DNA of 64,000 nucleotides from Polaribacter sp. Q13 (GTDB taxonomy: Bacteria > Bacteroidota > Bacteroidia > Flavobacteriales > Flavobacteriaceae). Shown here one piece after another: positions 9,632 to 17,960 of the stretch (its first letter is position 1; each line of letters starts with the position of its first letter). The stretch is taken from the NCBI RefSeq assembly GCF_016858305.2, contig NZ_CP074436.1, positions 826,001 to 890,000 on the forward strand, in the 5' to 3' direction. The notes beneath the pieces are model-generated. The model saw nothing but the letters and a program-made list of their open reading frames with translations. It did no database searches and was not told the DNA's origin. The translations under genes were made by a program, and so were the position numbers.

Positions 9632-9790
9632 TCTTGTATTATAAAGCGAAAAAAACTCATCTGTTTTAAAGTAGATAGCACAAATAAAACAACTATGTAG
9701 CAGCAAGTTCAGAACCATTAATCCCTTTTTTTAAATAATAGTATTGTAGCTTCTTTTTATGAGATGCCTATTGTAATTGTATGAATCAAT

Positions 9791-10702
9791 TTAGTTTAAA
9801 GACCGGAAATCACTCGGATTTAATTGTGTTTTCTTTTTAAAAAGAGTGCTAAAATACTGAGGATATTCAAAACCTAAATCATAAGCTATTTCGCTAACGC
9901 TCTTGTTTGAATTTAAAAGTGTGTTTTTAGCTTTTGATATTATAACCTCATGTATATGGCTTTGTGCACTTCTGCCAGTTTCCTTTTTTAGTAATTCCGT
10001 TAAATATTTTGGTGACATATTTAAAGCTTCAGCTAAATATTGAACAGAAGGTACTCCATCTGCTTTCAACTGTTCAGAATTGCAATACGAGGTTAGTAGT
10101 TTTTCAAACTCACTCACTTTATCTGTATTAAAAACAGAACGTGTAAAAAACTGACGGTCATAATAACGCGTAGCATAACTTAAAATCAATTCTATAGTAG
10201 AAACAATTACATTTTGACTGTGTCTATCTATATTTTGAGAATATTCGGATTCAATTTTATCAACCAATATTTTTATTTCGTTGCGTTCTTTTTCAGAAAG
10301 ATGTAGAGCTTCATGAAGGTTGTATGAAAAGAATTCGTATGACTTCATTTTAGATGAAAGCGAAGAATGGCGAATTAAATCAGGATGGAAAAATAACATC
10401 CAACCCTGATTATTTTCACTCATTTCTTCATCTCCAGGAGAAATAACTTGACCAGGCTCAATAAACATCATTGTACCACTTTCAAAATCAAACTTGTTTC
10501 TGCCATAGCTAAACCCTTTCAAATCAATATCTTTTACAGCAATAGAGTATAAGTTGATTATAAAGTTTTCATTATTAAAACGCTTCTTAATTTTAGGATC
10601 GTTTAAATGTATTACAGATACTAATGGGTGATTTGGTGAGTCTACATTAAAAATAGCATTCACTTCACTAATGGTATCAATAGTTATAAAGTCTGGTTTC
10701 AT
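9791..10702 (-). CDS. AraC-family transcriptional regulator
   Basis: A 303-residue regulator with an N-terminal cupin-like sensor domain (residues about 20-170) and two C-terminal AraC helix-turn-helix units; VQYLAEALNMSPKYLTELLK and FEYPQYFSTLFKKK are the recognition regions. It is the third gene of a minus-strand operon with two SDRs (6 nt and 16 nt gaps). The direct-repeat sites at 12462-12500 upstream of the operon are the likely target. Whether it also controls the flanking clusters is not shown by the sequence. Confidence 0.9.
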   Translation of the reverse strand: MKPDFITIDTISEVNAIFNVDSPNHPLVSVIHLNDPKIKKRFNNENFIINLYSIAVKDIDLKGFSYGRNKFDFESGTMMFIEPGQVISPGDEEMSENNQGWMLFFHPDLIRHSSLSSKMKSYEFFSYNLHEALHLSEKERNEIKILVDKIESEYSQNIDRHSQNVIVSTIELILSYATRYYDRQFFTRSVFNTDKVSEFEKLLTSYCNSEQLKADGVPSVQYLAEALNMSPKYLTELLKKETGRSAQSHIHEVIISKAKNTLLNSNKSVSEIAYDLGFEYPQYFSTLFKKKTQLNPSDFRSLN

Positions 10703-10708
10703 TTGTTA

Positions 10709-11563
10709 TTAGATATAATTTGCTATCATTTTTTCGGTTTCTAATCGTAGTCGTTTTTGTGCTTGCTCATCCATAATAGGTTTCCAAACTTTTCCGACTT
10801 TTTTATTACTAACGTATTCCGAATTAAGTTTTTTAGCTTCTTCGTCAAATAGCAACCATAGATAAACATCTTTTGCTTTTTCCGGAGTAATACCCATAAA
10901 TATCGGAAGAATTTTTGTCAACACGTTCATTGGGAAAGGCATTTTTTTTCCTTTTATTAATCCAGATGTTACAAAACCTGGATGAATTGTATTGACTCTC
11001 ACATTTGTATTCTGTAATTGTTTTGCTAAATCAAACGTATGAGAAATCATTAAATGTTTGGAATGTTCGTAAACAAAAGGACCCTCAAAACCTTTTTTAT
11101 CAAAATTAAAATCGTCCCAATTAATAGCTCTTTTATGACCACTAGACCCTGTGTTAATTATTTGCGCATCTCCTTTTTCTGCAGCCGTACTTATTACTAT
11201 TGGACTCAGATATTTGTTAAGAAGGTAAGTAGATAAATAATTAGTGGCTAATGTCTTCTCAAAACCTTCAGAGGTTATTTCTTTATCGTAATAATAAGCA
11301 CCTGCATTATTGATCAAGTAATCTATTTGGTCAAAATCAGTAATAATCTCTTTTGCTATCTTTTTAGTTTGCGCTAAAGATGATAAGTCCGCTTGATAAA
11401 TGTGTATCTGATTAGCAGTAGCGTTAGGTAGCTTTGTTAAGGCAGTTAACTTCTCTTTATTCCTTCCTATGATTCCAATTTTATAGTCGCCTTTTTTTAT
11501 TAACGCTTCAACAAGTGCTTTTCCTATGCCATTTGTAGCACCAGATATAATAATGTTTTCCAT
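10709..11563 (-). CDS. SDR-family oxidoreductase
   Basis: A 284-residue short-chain dehydrogenase with the NAD(P)-binding glycine motif GATNGIG (residues 8-14), NNAG, and the catalytic YEHSK (YxxxK). It resembles retinol dehydrogenase/protochlorophyllide reductase-like SDRs rather than fatty-acid FabG types. Cytoplasmic. Second gene of the SDR-SDR-AraC operon; substrate unknown. Confidence 0.87.
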   Translation of the reverse strand: MENIIISGATNGIGKALVEALIKKGDYKIGIIGRNKEKLTALTKLPNATANQIHIYQADLSSLAQTKKIAKEIITDFDQIDYLINNAGAYYYDKEITSEGFEKTLATNYLSTYLLNKYLSPIVISTAAEKGDAQIINTGSSGHKRAINWDDFNFDKKGFEGPFVYEHSKHLMISHTFDLAKQLQNTNVRVNTIHPGFVTSGLIKGKKMPFPMNVLTKILPIFMGITPEKAKDVYLWLLFDEEAKKLNSEYVSNKKVGKVWKPIMDEQAQKRLRLETEKMIANYI

Positions 11564-11579
11564 TTTTGATTGCCTTTAA

Positions 11580-12404
11580 TTAAATTCCAAAGTTTTCTTT
11601 CAACATAGTTATCATCTCACCATCAGATAGTTTTGCTCTTGCTTCTAACATTTGTTCTGCATCATTACCTGCAGGAAATCTAAGTTGATTTGTAGTATCA
11701 TGGATCGCTATGTCTATTACTTCAGCAACCGTGTTTGGTGCGCTTCCAGGGAAAGTATCATTTGTTTCTTCGCCTTTATAGGTTTTCATTATTTTATCTA
11801 CAACAACTTTATAGTCGCTAATGTTCTCGTCATTAAAAGCTGCAGATTTACTAAAGTTTGATGTAATAACACCTGGTTCAATAATTTTTACATTAATACC
11901 CAATGGTTCAAGTTCGTACTGTAACGCTTCAGAAATGCCTTCTACGGCATATTTTGTCGCTCCATAAACGCTACCTAGAGGTAATGCAACACGACCACCC
12001 ATTGATGATATGTTTACAATAGTTCCTGATTTTTGTTTACGCATAATAGGTAAAACTGTTTGCGTCGTTTCAAGCAGTCCAATAACGTTTACATTGTATT
12101 GTTCACGAATGGTTGCAATAGGAGTTGCTTCTAGAGTCCCTAACATACCATAACCTGCATTATTTAGTAAAACGTCTATAGTTTGAAACTTTTTAACAGC
12201 TGCCATTACAGCGGATTTAATAGAACTACTGTCCGTAACATCTAATCGCGTCACCAAAACATTTTGTAAATCTGCTAAATCTTTTCCGCTTTCTGTATTC
12301 CGCATTGTTGCCACTACATTCCACCCTTTTTGCTGAAAATGAATTGCTGTTGCTTTTCCTATTCCGCTACTTGCTCCTGTAATAAAAATTGTTTTGTTCA
12401 TCAC
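11580..12404 (-). CDS. SDR-family oxidoreductase
   Basis: A 274-residue classical SDR: GASSGIG (residues 10-16), NNAG (81-84), Ser133/134 and YGATK (Tyr147, Lys151). Two adjacent Met codons could start it. First gene of the operon with the second SDR and the AraC regulator. SDR-AraC pairs are common in flavobacteria, where the regulator usually controls its own operon; the substrate is unknown. Confidence 0.9.
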   Translation of the reverse strand: MMNKTIFITGASSGIGKATAIHFQQKGWNVVATMRNTESGKDLADLQNVLVTRLDVTDSSSIKSAVMAAVKKFQTIDVLLNNAGYGMLGTLEATPIATIREQYNVNVIGLLETTQTVLPIMRKQKSGTIVNISSMGGRVALPLGSVYGATKYAVEGISEALQYELEPLGINVKIIEPGVITSNFSKSAAFNDENISDYKVVVDKIMKTYKGEETNDTFPGSAPNTVAEVIDIAIHDTTNQLRFPAGNDAEQMLEARAKLSDGEMITMLKENFGI

Positions 12405-12432
12405 TTTAATTTTTTAATGATTATTAATGATG

Positions 12433-12500
12433 CAAAATTATAAAGGAGAGCAGGAGTAGAGGTATATCAATTTCCGATTCTTGTATACTAATTTCTGATT
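12433..12500 (-). promoter_or_regulatory. SDR-AraC operon promoter with AraC-type direct repeats
   Basis: On the minus strand a TAATTTTG box (complement of 12433-12440) lies 29 bp before the SDR start. Upstream of it two direct repeats sit exactly 21 bp apart: GTATATCAATTTCCGATT at 12462-12479 and GTATACTAATTTCTGATT at 12483-12500 (15 of 18 identical). Two-turn spacing is characteristic of AraC-family sites, and there is no good -33 TTG, as expected for an activated promoter. Confidence 0.65.
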
Positions 12501-12719
12501 TAATTTTTATTGGAATATAAATAATGCAAAACGGTAAGTATATAAAGGGCTTGCGGTTTGGCCACGAAAGTGGAATATTATTTTATAATTCAAGAAAATT
12601 ATTTTCAGAAAAATATCCTTGTGCGTTTACACGAAAAGCACAAACAAATAATACGAGTAATGGCCTTTTTAGGCGATTGAGGAATCTCATTTTAACTTCA
12701 AAATTGTTATAAACCCATG
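12501..12719. other. Gap with repeat-derived sequence, no convincing gene
   Basis: This stretch between the AraC operators and hxlR can be read as a 62-codon frame at 12524-12712, but its end includes the repeat string GGCGATTGAGGAATCT (about 12672-12687), which also follows hsdS near 23122-23139. I see no conserved protein feature and treat it as non-coding. Confidence 0.5.
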
Positions 12720-13145
12720 CTATGATTCAATAAATTCTCCCTTCTCTTGAGCAACAGTAATTCCCCAATCAGTAATCATTTTAAGAATAGGTATTAAACC
12801 TTTTCCAAATTTTGTAAGCGCATATTCTACTTTTAAAGGAGGTTTTGTATAAAATGCCTTTCTAGAAATTATACCATCGGCTTCTAATTGTTTTAACTGC
12901 ATACTTAATGTACGTTCATTAAGCAACGGAATTTCTTTTCGTAATTCGTTATATCGTTTTTTACTAGAAATGAGATGAAATAATATGACACTTTTCCATT
13001 TTCCTCCTATTAATTCCATTGCCGTACTTGTAGGACAGGAAAAAATTTTGTCATTCAATTTAATTTGGGGTTTTCTTAAGAATAATACTTCTCTATCTAA
13101 TTCCCCATTTAATTTGTACAATGATTTTTCGCTATTATTTTCCAT
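12720..13145 (-). CDS. HxlR-family transcriptional regulator
   Basis: A 141-residue winged-helix regulator: the HxlR core runs from CPTSTAMELIGGKWKSVILF (residues about 38-57) through RYNELRKEIPLLNERTLSMQ. HxlR proteins often sense electrophiles or quinones through a cysteine, and here Cys38 occupies that N-terminal position. It is divergent from cluster 2, and a TTACT-N6-AGTAA dyad lies in its own promoter. It is the best local candidate for controlling cluster 2. Confidence 0.88.
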   Translation of the reverse strand: MENNSEKSLYKLNGELDREVLFLRKPQIKLNDKIFSCPTSTAMELIGGKWKSVILFHLISSKKRYNELRKEIPLLNERTLSMQLKQLEADGIISRKAFYTKPPLKVEYALTKFGKGLIPILKMITDWGITVAQEKGEFIES

Positions 13146-13163
13146 TTTTCTTCAATTATGCAG

Positions 13164-13195
13164 CAAATATATTAAAACTTTACTTTTTACAGTAA
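13164..13195 (-). promoter_or_regulatory. hxlR promoter with overlapping dyad operator
   Basis: The minus-strand -7 box TATATTTG is the complement of 13164-13171. The inverted repeat TTACT TTTTAC AGTAA at 13180-13195 lies in the spacer just upstream, in a position to block RNA polymerase. This form resembles HxlR-family operators; autoregulation is inference. Confidence 0.5.
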
Positions 13196-13289
13196 CATAA
13201 CTTTATTTAGTATTTATTTTTAAATTTAACTTACTGATATTCAGGTTTTAATAATAAAAATACAGTAATTTTAGTACTAACCTTTTTGT

Positions 13290-13326
13290 CCGTTATTGCT
13301 TAGTTTTAACAATAGACTTAATTTTG
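13290..13326 (+). promoter_or_regulatory. Cluster 2 promoter
   Basis: CCGTTATTGC at 13290-13299 contains the -33 TTG (13296-13298), followed after 20 bp by TAATTTTG at 13319-13326, just before the MDR start at 13348. The decamer and its spacing are the same as in the cluster 1 promoter at 50-86. Confidence 0.7.
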
Positions 13327-13347
13327 TGCCATTAAAAATAGAAACTT

Positions 13348-14358
13348 ATGAAAGCAATAACAATAGCACAAGCAGGAGGCGTAGAAAACTTGATTTTAAC
13401 GACCGTTGAAAAACCTGTTTTAAAGGAAAACGAAGTATTAGTTGAAACAAAAGCAATTAGCATTAATCCTGTAGATTTTAAAATAAGAAGTGCAGAACCA
13501 GGATTGAATATGATGTATGGAGAACAACGTCCTGCTATTTTAGGATGGGATATTTCTGGTACAGTATCGCAAATTGGTAATAAAGTAACAAATTTTAAAG
13601 TAGGAGATAACGTTTTTGGCATGGTTAATTTCCCAGGAAACGGAGCTGCTTATGCAGAATTTGTTGCTTCTCCAGAAGATCATTTAGCAAAAATGCCTAA
13701 AAATATTTCTTTTGAAGATGCTGCTGCAGCAACTTTAGCTGCTTTAACAGCTTTACAAGTTTTAGAAACAAGAATAAAAAAGGACGATCGTATTTTAATT
13801 CATGCTGGTTCTGGTGGTGTTGGTCATTTTGCTATTCAAATTGCTAAAGCTATGGGCGCTTATGTGATTACAACATCTTCCGCTAAAAACAAAGAATTAG
13901 TAATGGGATTTGGAGCAGATGAACATATAGATTATACCACACAAAAAATTGAAGAAGTTGTGTCAGATTTAGATTTTGTTTTTGATATGTTTAACGGAGA
14001 TATTCTATTAAAATCTATAGGTTTAGTTAAATCAGGAGGTACCATCATGTCGTTACCAACACCAGATTTTTCAGATGAAATTACAACCTTAGCCAAAGAA
14101 CGAAATGTTAATGTTACCAATCTATTGGTACAATCTAGTTCAGATGAAATTACAACCTTAGCCAAAGAACGAAATGTTAATGTTACCAATCTATTGGTAC
14201 AATCTAGTGCTAAAGACATGCATACTTTAAGTAAAATGTTAGAAGATGGTACGCTTACATCTCATGTATCCGAAACTTTTTCTTTTGAAGATCTTAATAA
14301 AGCACATAAACACTTAGAAAGTGGAAGAACTGTAGGAAAAGTAATTGTTAAATTATAA
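13348..14358 (+). CDS. MDR quinone oxidoreductase with a 23-residue in-frame tandem duplication
   Basis: A 336-residue zinc-independent MDR reductase, paralogous to the 313-residue protein at 4623. The Rossmann motif AGSGGVGHFAIQIAK is intact. The extra 23 residues equal exactly one perfect 69-bp tandem repeat (14071-14139 and 14140-14208) that doubles the segment from SDEITTLAKERN to LLVQSS. The duplication falls in the cofactor domain after the beta strand with GGTIMSLPTPDF, so activity may be reduced. Perfect identity of the repeats points to a very recent event or an assembly artefact. Confidence 0.88.
   Translation: MKAITIAQAGGVENLILTTVEKPVLKENEVLVETKAISINPVDFKIRSAEPGLNMMYGEQRPAILGWDISGTVSQIGNKVTNFKVGDNVFGMVNFPGNGAAYAEFVASPEDHLAKMPKNISFEDAAAATLAALTALQVLETRIKKDDRILIHAGSGGVGHFAIQIAKAMGAYVITTSSAKNKELVMGFGADEHIDYTTQKIEEVVSDLDFVFDMFNGDILLKSIGLVKSGGTIMSLPTPDFSDEITTLAKERNVNVTNLLVQSSSDEITTLAKERNVNVTNLLVQSSAKDMHTLSKMLEDGTLTSHVSETFSFEDLNKAHKHLESGRTVGKVIVKL
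14071..14208 (+). repeat. Perfect 69-bp tandem duplication inside a CDS
   Basis: Two identical 69-bp units abut at 14139/14140 and keep the reading frame (69 = 23 codons). No difference is visible between the units. The paralogue at 4623 has one unit. Confidence 0.97.
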
Positions 14359-14369
14359 TAAAAAATAAA

Positions 14370-15023
14370 ATGGACATCATAAACGCATTAAAAAACCGCT
14401 ATTCAGTAAAAAAGTTTGACCCTTCAAAAACAATCTCAGAAGAAGATTTCGAAAAAGTAAAAACCCTATTACGTTTCAGCCCATCGAGCACCAACCTGCA
14501 ACCTTGGCACTTTACAATAGCACATACAAAAGAAGGAAAAGAACGTATTGCAAAAGGAACCGAAGGTTTTTATCATTTTAATACACCTAAAGTAATGGAT
14601 GCTTCTCATGTAATTGTGTTTTCCGCAAGATTAGATGCAGATGCAGACTACATGACTAAGGTATTAAATCAAGAAGACAAGGATGGACGCTATGCCAAAG
14701 AAGAATTTAAAATAGGAGTAAAAGCAGGTAGAAAACTATTTGCAGATCTTCATAGATACGACCTTAAAGACTTACCACATTGGCTAGACAAACAGGTGTA
14801 TTTAAATATGGGTGTATTGCTACTTGGCGTTGCTGCTTTAGGTATTGATGCTGTGCCAATGGAAGGTGTAGATGTTAAAGCATTAGATAAAGAATTCGGA
14901 TTAAGAGAAAAAGGATACATGCCATTAGCAGTGGTTTCTTTAGGGTATAAGGCTGATGATGATTTTAATGCAAAAGTTCCTAAATCTCGTTTACCAGAAG
15001 AAGATATTATAACATTCGTATAA
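14370..15023 (+). CDS. NfsB-like NAD(P)H nitroreductase, cluster 2 copy
   Basis: A 217-residue FMN nitroreductase, equal in length and closely similar to the protein at 136 (NNRYSVKEF versus KNRYSVKKF; same PMEGVDVKALD). It starts 12 nt after the MDR reductase. In cluster 1 the nitroreductase comes first and the MDR sixth, so the gene order has been rearranged since duplication or transfer. Confidence 0.9.
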   Translation: MDIINALKNRYSVKKFDPSKTISEEDFEKVKTLLRFSPSSTNLQPWHFTIAHTKEGKERIAKGTEGFYHFNTPKVMDASHVIVFSARLDADADYMTKVLNQEDKDGRYAKEEFKIGVKAGRKLFADLHRYDLKDLPHWLDKQVYLNMGVLLLGVAALGIDAVPMEGVDVKALDKEFGLREKGYMPLAVVSLGYKADDDFNAKVPKSRLPEEDIITFV

Positions 15024-15053
15024 TTAAGTTTATACATTATAAAAGTTTTAAAA

Positions 15054-16556
15054 ATGAAAAATATAGTTATTGCATTAATTAGTTTAGTGGTCGTTTTCAG
15101 CTGTACTAAAAAAGATGAAACCATTACACAAATGGTAAAATTTACCGTAAAACCAGCATACGTACAAGAGTTTAGAAAAGCACAAGTTAACAGTTTAAAT
15201 AACTCTTTAAAGGAAGAAGGGAATTTAGAAATGAAACTATACGGAGACGATAATAATCCAACTGTATTTTATGTGTTTTCTAAATGGAAAAATGAAGAAG
15301 TATACGAATTACATAAAGGTTTGCCGCATAGTAAAGAATTAGCGCCTTTATTTAAAAATGCGTTGCAAGTTGCACCAGATATTTTACGATTTAAAGATAC
15401 AAAACCGGCTCATATAGATTCAAAACCTTTAATTTCTACAGGTAACGAGCAAGCAATCTTTATTTCTTTTAAAGTAAAAGAGGGCTATAGTGATCGTATT
15501 ATAGCACAATTTGAAAAACATGCTGCAAATTCTCGAAAAGAAGCAGGAAATGTATTTTTTGATTTCTATAAAGTTGTTGGACAAAAGAATGCATTTTATG
15601 CATATGAGAATTGGAAAAATTCGCCTGAAGTTCTAGAGAATCATGGGGGGCAAGCTTATGTAAAAGAAACCATGGCATTGTTAAATGAAGCTGTTGATGG
15701 TAAATTAGAAGCAGGTATTGCAATGGCAACAGAATATGATGAAAACACTTTGAATGAAAGCTATACTTTAGAAAAACTATGGGAAGTAGAAAATGTAGTT
15801 ATGCCTGAATCTATGTTGTCTATTCCGAATCATGATTTTATTTATGTTTCTGTCATCAATACGTATCAAAAAGAAGGTTTTATCAGTAGATATACTAAAG
15901 ATGGAAAACTAGATACAGAAAAGTGGGCAACCGGAATCAATATTCCAACAGGAATGGCTTTTTACAATGGAAATATTTATGTTGTAGATCAATCTCAAGT
16001 TCATGTTATAGATCTGAAAACTGGAAAAATGGTGAAAACAATTCCTTCTGAAGCTAAAACATTAAATGATATTACAATTGGTAAAGATGGTGTTGGTTAT
16101 GTGTCTGATATAGCAACAGGACGTATCTTTAAATTGAAAGATGACAAAATAGCACTTTGGTTACATTCAGATCAATTTCCGGTACCTAATGGTGTTTTAA
16201 TAGATGGTAATCATTTAATTGTAGGAAGTATAGGTGCTGAAATGTCGCCAAATTTAACACCAGCACAATACGGCTCTTTATTTAAAATTAATTTAGTTGA
16301 TAAATCTGTTGAAGTTATAAAACCCGCTGAAAAAATGGGTGCTTTAGATGGTGTTGTTAAATTTAAAAACGGAATTATAGCGAGTGACCCAATGCACGGA
16401 AAAATATTTTATGTAACCAATTATAAAAAAGAATTAATTTGTGATTTTGCGGGTAGTAATGCAGACATAGGGATTGATGCTAAGGCAGAAGTTTTATATA
16501 TACCTTCTTTATTTCACAATAAAATTGGAGCTTATAAAATAGTGAAAAAGAAATAA
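15054..16556 (+). CDS. ABM / ABM / SMP-30 lipoprotein fusion
   Basis: A 500-residue lipoprotein (signal ending VVVFSC, Cys17). Two ABM domains come first (about 24-115 and 130-225), followed by an SMP-30-like propeller (about 235-497) with the same blades as those at 2339 and 6217. The unnamed C-terminal domain of those proteins is absent. The domain order is permuted relative to the protein at 6217. Likely periplasmic or outer-membrane anchored. Encoded 30 nt after the nitroreductase. Confidence 0.83.
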   Translation: MKNIVIALISLVVVFSCTKKDETITQMVKFTVKPAYVQEFRKAQVNSLNNSLKEEGNLEMKLYGDDNNPTVFYVFSKWKNEEVYELHKGLPHSKELAPLFKNALQVAPDILRFKDTKPAHIDSKPLISTGNEQAIFISFKVKEGYSDRIIAQFEKHAANSRKEAGNVFFDFYKVVGQKNAFYAYENWKNSPEVLENHGGQAYVKETMALLNEAVDGKLEAGIAMATEYDENTLNESYTLEKLWEVENVVMPESMLSIPNHDFIYVSVINTYQKEGFISRYTKDGKLDTEKWATGINIPTGMAFYNGNIYVVDQSQVHVIDLKTGKMVKTIPSEAKTLNDITIGKDGVGYVSDIATGRIFKLKDDKIALWLHSDQFPVPNGVLIDGNHLIVGSIGAEMSPNLTPAQYGSLFKINLVDKSVEVIKPAEKMGALDGVVKFKNGIIASDPMHGKIFYVTNYKKELICDFAGSNADIGIDAKAEVLYIPSLFHNKIGAYKIVKKK

Positions 16557-16575
16557 TCAATTTAAAAAATGTATC

Positions 16576-16998
16576 ATGAGTAAATTATCAATTAAAAATC
16601 ATTTATATCTTTTGATAATGAGTTTTTTAACATGGGGATTTTTTGTGTTAGTTGGATTGCCAGATTATTACCAAAGTTGGAGTTACGAAGCAAGAGTACT
16701 TATTGTAATTTTAGTTTCAGTACTTTACGTACCCTTAACTCCTTTTTTGCTAAAAAAAATGTTTCCAAATAAAGAGTATTTTAAAAACTCACTTTGGTTG
16801 GCTTTTTATTTAACAGTTCCTCTATTTACTTATGATGCAATTTTTATTGGAATAATAGGAGGAGAAGGCTTAAAGTTTATTCCTAAATATTGGATTTTAA
16901 CGTTCTTTTATTTTTCATTCTGGTTACAATTTCCATTAATAGCTTTGCTTATGGAAAAAAACTTGGAAGAAGAAAACAAACCTTCAAAATTTAAATAA
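16576..16998 (+). CDS. Small integral membrane protein
   Basis: A 140-residue protein with about four hydrophobic segments (near residues 10-28, 41-60, 75-96 and 105-127) and a charged C-terminal tail. I do not recognise the family. Its stop overlaps the start of the following dehalogenase frame by 1 nt (TAATG), so it belongs to the cluster 2 operon. Confidence 0.75.
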   Translation: MSKLSIKNHLYLLIMSFLTWGFFVLVGLPDYYQSWSYEARVLIVILVSVLYVPLTPFLLKKMFPNKEYFKNSLWLAFYLTVPLFTYDAIFIGIIGGEGLKFIPKYWILTFFYFSFWLQFPLIALLMEKNLEEENKPSKFK

Positions 16999-17936
16999 TG
17001 ATGATAAAAAACCCACTAATTTTTAATAAAGAGATTACCAATAAAAAACAAAGACCTTTTTTAGTAGATAAAGAAGAGTATCCTTTTAAAAGTAATTGGT
17101 ATGAGAAAGACGGTACTTCTATGCATTATATTGATGAAGGAGAAGGCATACCTATTGTATTAGCACACGGAAACCCAGAATAGTCATTTATATACAGAAA
17201 TATTATAAAAGAGTTATCTGGAGAAGCAAGGTTAATAGCGTATGATTTACCAGGTTTTGGATTTTCAGATACGCCTAAAGATTTTGATTATACGCCACAA
17301 GAACATGCGAAATGGGTGAAATCTTTGGTACTTGATCATTTAAAACTTGAAAAGTTTATTTTGGTTGTGCAAGATTGGGGCGGACCAACGGCATTGCATC
17401 TTGCTACAAATAACCCAAATTGTATTTTAGGAACCGTTATTTCTAATACTTGGGCATGGAAAGCGAATGCTGAATCAGAAAAATTTTCTAATTTCTTTAA
17501 AACGGAAGAAGCGAAAAGGCTTATTTATGAAGAAAATTATTTTGTTAGAACATTGCTTTTAAAGAGTATGAATAAAAAGTCTGGAAATAACCAAGCGATT
17601 ATTGATGCCTACGAAATGGCATTACCAACACCAGAATCAAGAAAAGGAACATTGATTTTTCCACAACATATTACACTTTCAGAATCTTGGTTTCTGGAAA
17701 TAGAAGAAAAATTACATCTTTTAGCAAATAAACCTGTTGAGTTGATATTTGGCGAGAAAAATAGAACTTTAGGAAACCCAGAATCTATTGCTAAATGGCG
17801 TTCTTATTATCCAAATGCAAACGTACAATTATTACCAAATGCAGATCATTTTACACAGGAAGAAAATCCTGAAAGTTTTGTATTTGCGTTGAGACGAATA
17901 TTAAAAGAGCTTAAAGAAAATAAAAATTCTATATAA
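16998..17936 (+). pseudogene. Haloalkane dehalogenase-like alpha/beta hydrolase interrupted by an amber codon
   Basis: The frame 16998-17936 would encode about 312 residues, but TAG at 17181-17183 ends it after 61 residues. Downstream sequence stays in the same frame to the natural stop and keeps QDWGGPTA (nucleophile Asp and halide-binding Trp) and ADHFTQEE (catalytic His). The intact homologue at 35899 has TGG at this place (HGNPDWSF), so one G-to-A change explains it. Unlike that homologue, this copy lacks a signal peptide. A sequencing error, a recent inactivation, or readthrough are the alternatives. Confidence 0.85.
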
Positions 17937-17960
17937 ATAATACTAAAAAAACGAGATAAA

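Noticed and set aside
12524..12712. A 62-codon plus-strand frame between the SDR operon and hxlR
   Set aside because: Its 3' part (FRRLRNLI) is read from an intergenic repeat also found after hsdS, and there is no conserved motif or promoter for it.
13932..14219. A minus-strand frame with a repeated peptide across the tandem duplication
   Set aside because: It is the antisense shadow of the duplicated 69-bp unit in the MDR gene, not a separate repeat protein.
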